From: Actinomycetes bacterium
GTDB taxonomy: Bacteria; Actinomycetota; Coriobacteriia; Anaerosomatales; Anaerosomataceae
Direction of reading: 5' to 3'
Assembly (NCBI GenBank): GCA_022839745.1
Contig: JALHJB010000015.1
Location: forward strand, 1 to 64,000
DNA length: 64,000 bases
Below the pieces are notes generated by a model, which did no database searches, was not told the DNA's origin, and saw only the letters and a list, made by a program, of their open reading frames with translations. A program made the position numbers and the translations under genes. Shown in pieces: positions 60,612 to 64,000 of the stretch (positions are counted from its first letter, which is position 1; the number at the start of each line of letters is the position of its first letter).

Positions 60612-61414
60612 AGCGCCTCCGCGATCTCCTCGGCCGAAGGATGACCGGCGGGCACCCGGACGCCCCCGCGACGGAGCGCATCGGCAAGCAGCACCTCGGC
60701 TGGGAGCTCGATGCCGAGGCCGAGCGCGCGCTCAGGATCGCCAACGAGCTCCCCGGGAGTGCCATCAAAGGCGACCGCCCCCGAAGCGAGGACGAGCACA
60801 CGATCGGCATCGAGCACATCCTCGAGGTGGTGGGTGACATGCAGCACGCCGACGCCCTGGTGGCGCAGCCCACGAAGGGCCCGCAACACATCGGCACGCC
60901 CCACGGGGTCGAGCATCGCTGTGGGTTCGTCGGCGACAAGATACGCCGGCCGCATCGCAAGCGCACCCGCGATGGCCAGGCGCTGCTTCTGACCCTCGGA
61001 CAACATGTGCGGTTCGCGCCGCTGGAAGCCGGCGAGCCCCACGGCCTCGAGCGCCTCGTCGACCCGCACGCGGATCTCAGCCGGCGCCACCCCGAGGTTC
61101 TCGGGACCGAACGCAACGTCCTCCTCCGCGATCGTGCCGACGATCTGGTTCTCAGGGTTCTGCTGTATGAAGCCGACCCGCTCGCGGATGTCCCACACCG
61201 CATCCTCATCAGCGGTGTCCATGCCGTCGACGGTCACCCTGCCTGAGGTGGGTGACAGCAGGGCGTTGCTCAGACGTACAAGCGTCGACTTGCCCGACCC
61301 GTTCGGTCCAAGCAACGCCACGAGTTCGGCGGGGCGCACCGATACGGAGACACCCTCGAGCGCCGCCGTGCGGGCCCCCGGGTATCTGAAGCCGACGTTC
61401 TCGAAGACGACCAC
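60599..61414 (-). CDS. ecfA1: ECF transporter ATPase EcfA1
   Basis: A 271-residue ABC ATPase. VVFENVGFRYPG begins the domain, Walker A is LGPNGSGKST, the Q-loop is IQQNPENQIVGTIAEEDVAFGP, the signature region is MLSEGQKQRLAIAGALAM and Walker B is LVADEPTAMLDP. GTG 61414 has GGAAGG six bases upstream. First gene of ecfA1-ecfA2-ecfT-truA, downstream of the rpoA-rplQ terminator. No S component is adjacent. Confidence 0.95.
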   Translation of the reverse strand: MVVFENVGFRYPGARTAALEGVSVSVRPAELVALLGPNGSGKSTLVRLSNALLSPTSGRVTVDGMDTADEDAVWDIRERVGFIQQNPENQIVGTIAEEDVAFGPENLGVAPAEIRVRVDEALEAVGLAGFQRREPHMLSEGQKQRLAIAGALAMRPAYLVADEPTAMLDPVGRADVLRALRGLRHQGVGVLHVTHHLEDVLDADRVLVLASGAVAFDGTPGELVGDPERALGLGIELPAEVLLADALRRGGVRVPAGHPSAEEIAEALCLS

Positions 61415-61434
61415 ATGCGTCCTTCCTTGCAGTG

Positions 61435-61467
61435 ACGAAGGGCCCCGCATGGTGCGGGGCCCTTCGT
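61435..61467 (-). terminator. terminator after rplQ
   Basis: A perfect 15-base-pair stem (61435-61449 with 61453-61467) with a 3-base loop. It separates the ribosomal/rpoA run from the ecf-truA run and has no T-tract, so readthrough is possible. Confidence 0.7.
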
Positions 61468-61491
61468 GCGCAACGACCTCGCGGGCCGATA

Positions 61492-61845
61492 CTAGTCTAC
61501 GAGCTCCATGATGACCATGGGGGCCGCATCGCCCTTGCGGGGGCCGAGCTTGAGGATGCGGGTGTAGCCACCATCACGCTCGGCGAACCGCGGAGCGATG
61601 TCGTCGAAGACCTTCTTCACCAGCGCCTGATCGCCGAGCTCGGCGAGCGCCAGACGGCGGGCGTGGACGTCACCGCGCTTGCCCCAGCTGATGATGCGGT
61701 CCACAAGCGGCCGCACCTCCTTGGCGCGAGCTTCGGTGGTCTTGATTCGCTCGTTAGCGAGCAGGGCAGCGGCAAGGCTGCGAAGCATAGCCCTGGTGTG
61801 GCTTGCGTCGGTGCCGAGCTTGCGCCCCTTCTTCGCGTGTCTCAT
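61492..61845 (-). CDS. rplQ: ribosomal protein L17
   Basis: A 117-residue large-subunit protein. MRHAKKGRKLGTDASHTRAMLRSLAAALLANERIKTT is the family start, and AKEVRPLVDRIISWGKRGDVHARRLALAE follows. Lies 13 bases after rpoA. Confidence 0.98.
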   Translation of the reverse strand: MRHAKKGRKLGTDASHTRAMLRSLAAALLANERIKTTEARAKEVRPLVDRIISWGKRGDVHARRLALAELGDQALVKKVFDDIAPRFAERDGGYTRILKLGPRKGDAAPMVIMELVD

Positions 61846-61858
61846 CTCGTGCGCTCTC

Positions 61859-62797
61859 CTACCCTGCGAGCTCCAGGCCCATGGCCTGGAGCTTGTCCTT
61901 GACTTCCTCGATCGACTTAGCGCCGAAGTTCCGGATGTTCAGCAGATCGGCTTCGCTGCACTCGGTCAGCTGGCCGATGGTGTTCACACCCTGGCGCTTC
62001 AGGCAGTTGTACGAGCGGACGGTGAGGTCCAGCTCCTCGATCGGTGTATCGAGCACGCGGTCCTTCTCGTCGGGAACCGACTCGAAGATGCCGCCATCGG
62101 GCAACTCGCCCTCTGCCTGCTCGACGAAGAGCATCATGTGCTCGTCGATGATGCGCGCCGCACGTGCAACGGCATCGGCAGGAGTCAGTGCACCGTTGGT
62201 CTCCAGCTCGATAACGAGCTTGTCGTAGTCGGTACGCTGACCCACACGTGTGTTCTCGACCACGTAGGTGCAGCGGATCACCGGACTGAACACAGAGTCG
62301 ACGGTGATGACACCGATCGGGTCGTCGGCGCGCTTGTTGCGGTCGGCTGAGACGTAGCCGCGACCGACGCCGATGCGCAGGCTCATCTCGAGCTTGGCAC
62401 CCTTCTCAAGCGTGGCGATGACATGCTCGGGGTTCACCAGTGCGAACTCCGTCGGCACCTTGAGGTCAGCGCCCGTCACGGTACCGGGGCCTGAGGCGTT
62501 CAGTGTCGCAACACCCTCACCCTCGCCGATACCCATGTCGCTGAAGACAAGGCCCTTCACGTTCAACACGATGTCGGTGACATCCTCGCGGACTCCCTCG
62601 ACGGTCGCGAACTCGTGCTGCACGCCTTCGATGCGGATCGACGTAGCGGCCGCGCCCTGGAGCGACGACAGCAAAACACGACGCATCGAGTTGCCGAGCG
62701 TGTAACCGTAGCCTCGCTCGAGCGGCTCCACGACATACCGTGCAGTACGCGCATCGATCTCGTCGACGGTCACTTTCGGCCTCATGAACTCGGTCAT
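61859..62797 (-). CDS. rpoA: RNA polymerase alpha subunit
   Basis: A 312-residue assembly platform for RNA polymerase. The N-terminal domain has EPLERGYGYTLGNSMRRVLLSSLQGAA and VLNVKGL. The C-terminal domain (about 245-310) has IEELDLTVRSYNCLKRQGVNTIGQLTE and GAKSIEEVKDKLQAMGLEL, which bind UP elements and activators. Complete and of normal length. Confidence 0.98.
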   Translation of the reverse strand: MTEFMRPKVTVDEIDARTARYVVEPLERGYGYTLGNSMRRVLLSSLQGAAATSIRIEGVQHEFATVEGVREDVTDIVLNVKGLVFSDMGIGEGEGVATLNASGPGTVTGADLKVPTEFALVNPEHVIATLEKGAKLEMSLRIGVGRGYVSADRNKRADDPIGVITVDSVFSPVIRCTYVVENTRVGQRTDYDKLVIELETNGALTPADAVARAARIIDEHMMLFVEQAEGELPDGGIFESVPDEKDRVLDTPIEELDLTVRSYNCLKRQGVNTIGQLTECSEADLLNIRNFGAKSIEEVKDKLQAMGLELAG

Positions 62798-62828
62798 GCT
62801 CTAAGCCTCCTTGGCTGGCAAGGCGTGG

Positions 62829-63455
62829 TTACTTCGAGTACAGCTCGACGATGAGCTGCTCGCGGATGGGCGCTTCGATCTGCTCGCGGTTCGGGAGCGA
62901 CAGGACACGGCCCTGCAGCTTCTCGACGTCCACCTCAAGCCATCCCGGGACCTCGATCTTCGAGGACGAGATGAGCGCTGCCTTGATCGCCGTCATCTCC
63001 TTGGACTTGTCCGACACCGCGATGACCGCATCGGGACGCAGCCGGAAGGACGGGATATCCACCCGACGACCGTCGACGGTGAAGTGACCGTGGCGGACCA
63101 TCTGGCGGGCCTCATCACGCGAGGACGCGAAACCAAGACGGTACACGGCGTTGTCCAGACGGCTCTCCAGCAGGCGCAGCAGGTTCTCACCTGTGATGCC
63201 GGGCTGGCGGGTCGCGATCTGATAGTACGTCCGGAACTGCTTCTCGAGCACACCGTAGATGCGCTTCGCCTTCTGCTTCTCGCGAAGCTGCAGGCGATAC
63301 TCCGAGTCGCGCGGACGCTTCTTGCCGGCCTGACCCGGCGGGTACGGGCGCTTCTCGATGCCACACTTGTCGGTGTAGCAACGGTCACCCTTCAGGAAGA
63401 GCTTTTCACCTTCACGGCGGCACTGCCTGCAGTCCGCCCCTGTGTAACGAGCCAT
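62829..63455 (-). CDS. rpsD: ribosomal protein S4 (zinc-binding form)
   Basis: A 208-residue primary 16S rRNA binder. MARYTGADCRQCRREGEKLF starts it, with Cys at residues 9, 12, 26 and 31 (CRQC, CYTDKC), the zinc-binding C+ version. The S4 domain has LESRLDNAVYRLGFASSRDEARQMVRHGHFTVDG. ATG 63455 is used; the region upstream belongs to the rpsK coding strand. Confidence 0.97.
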   Translation of the reverse strand: MARYTGADCRQCRREGEKLFLKGDRCYTDKCGIEKRPYPPGQAGKKRPRDSEYRLQLREKQKAKRIYGVLEKQFRTYYQIATRQPGITGENLLRLLESRLDNAVYRLGFASSRDEARQMVRHGHFTVDGRRVDIPSFRLRPDAVIAVSDKSKEMTAIKAALISSSKIEVPGWLEVDVEKLQGRVLSLPNREQIEAPIREQLIVELYSK

Positions 63456-63474
63456 AAGGGTTGGTCCTTCCGAA

Positions 63475-63876
63475 CTACACGCGGCGGCGCTTGCGCGGCC
63501 GACAGCCGTTGTGCGGGACAGGGGTGCGATCCTGGATGCTCGAGACCTCGAGGCCAGCGGCCTGAAGCGAGCGGATCGCGGTCTCACGGCCGGAGCCGGG
63601 ACCCTTCACGAACACCGAGACCTTGCGGACCCCGTGCTCCTGCGCCATCTTCGCGCACTGCTCGGCAGCGAGCTGCGCGGCGAACGGCGTGGACTTGCGG
63701 GAGCCCTTGAAGCCGACCTGACCGGCCGACTTCCAGGCGATGACGTTGCCCTGGGGGTCGGTGATGCTGATGATCGTGTTGTTGAACGTGCTCTTGATGT
63801 AGGCCTGGCCCACGGCGATGTTCTTGCGCTCGCTGCGCCGGACCCGGCTCTTGACGTTCTTCTTCTTGGCGGCCAT
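63475..63876 (-). CDS. rpsK: ribosomal protein S11
   Basis: A 133-residue platform protein. AYIKSTFNNTIISITDPQGNVIAWKSAGQVGFKGSRKSTPFAAQ is the signature, and the basic end DRTPVPHNGCRPRKRRRV is typical. Lies 3 bases after rpsM, in the usual order. Confidence 0.98.
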   Translation of the reverse strand: MAAKKKNVKSRVRRSERKNIAVGQAYIKSTFNNTIISITDPQGNVIAWKSAGQVGFKGSRKSTPFAAQLAAEQCAKMAQEHGVRKVSVFVKGPGSGRETAIRSLQAAGLEVSSIQDRTPVPHNGCRPRKRRRV

Positions 63877-63879
63877 GTG

Positions 63880-64000
63880 CTACTTGCCCTTCTTCTTCGC
63901 GCCGATCTGGCGACGCGGGCCCTTGCGGGTACGCGCGTTGGTGTGCGTACGCTGCCCGCGCACCGGGAGACCCTTGCGATGGCGAAGGCCCCGGTAGCAG
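63880..64000 (-). CDS. rpsM: ribosomal protein S13, C-terminal part (gene continues past the window edge)
   Basis: The last 39 codons are present, ending at TAG 63880-63882. The sequence YRGLRHRKGLPVRGQRTHTN and ARTRKGPRRQ are the signature of the S13 C-terminal extension. The 5' part lies beyond 64000. It heads the rpsM-rpsK-rpsD-rpoA-rplQ order as read here. Confidence 0.97.
   Translation of the reverse strand, partial: CYRGLRHRKGLPVRGQRTHTNARTRKGPRRQIGAKKKGK

Overview
The window is about 64 kb of GC-rich chromosome (roughly two thirds G+C, strong G/C bias at third codon positions). It looks like a monoderm, probably anaerobic actinobacterium of the Coriobacteriia type. The reasons are cell-wall-binding repeat 2 (CWB2) surface proteins, a V/A-type ATPase instead of an F-type cluster, a CIRCE-controlled groESL operon, a CBS/DRTGG family II pyrophosphatase, and the gene order rpsM-rpsK-rpsD-rpoA-rplQ-ecfA1-ecfA2-ecfT-truA-rplM-rpsI. 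This placement is inferred from gene content; no 16S rRNA gene is present. No tRNA, rRNA, CRISPR array, insertion sequence or prophage was seen.

Layout, left to right. 1-2052: tail of an unknown gene, a TiaS-like (TCKD domain) protein and an ArsR-HTH/PBP-like regulator. 2249-8140 (+): a tight run of six genes comprising a CWB2 surface protein, a small anchored protein with a molybdopterin-domain-like fold, a solitary ECF-type S component, a secreted and anchored beta-propeller, a MotA/TolQ/ExbB-type channel protein and a DUF2149 protein that resembles ExbD. This is the best candidate for an undescribed system. 8234-11037: divergent glnA and gdhA. 11243-12281: an SDR dehydrogenase with a palindromic operator, then a possible sigma-54-type promoter and small RNA. 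12282-18522: pstSCAB divergent from a PhoB/PhoR pair. 18515-24612: PAP2 phosphatase, CBS-pyrophosphatase, PcrA helicase, a zinc-ribbon protein, DAHP synthase and chorismate mutase. 24705-27440: guaA and guaB3.

27719-31602: CWB2 amidase, ychF, a LysE-type exporter and a Cys-rich protein. 31750-33870: groEL/groES with promoter and CIRCE. 34023-38003 (-): an overlapping operon of nitroreductase, family 4 uracil-DNA glycosylase, tsaE, tsaB and a rimI-tsaD fusion. 38137-38484: an unknown small protein followed by two large hairpins. 38719-47359 (-): the nine-gene V-type ATPase operon H-I-K-E-C-F-A-B-D. 47617-51308 (-): acpS, nnrDE, a CBS protein and alr. 51543-57036 (+): an amino-sugar cluster with a left-handed beta-helix protein, glmM, a divergent NagB-like protein and glmS. 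57186-64000 (-): ribosomal proteins, rpoA, truA and the ECF transporter energising module.

The genes together describe nitrogen assimilation (glnA/gdhA), phosphate scavenging (Pst/PhoBR), ion-gradient coupling (V-ATPase), envelope assembly (alr, glm genes, amidase, CWB2) and translation quality (TsaBDE, RimI). The EcfA1A2T module at the right end has no adjacent S component and could energise the solitary S component at 4830-5408. Function assignments rest on motif recognition only, and starts were chosen by ribosome-binding sites and overlaps.
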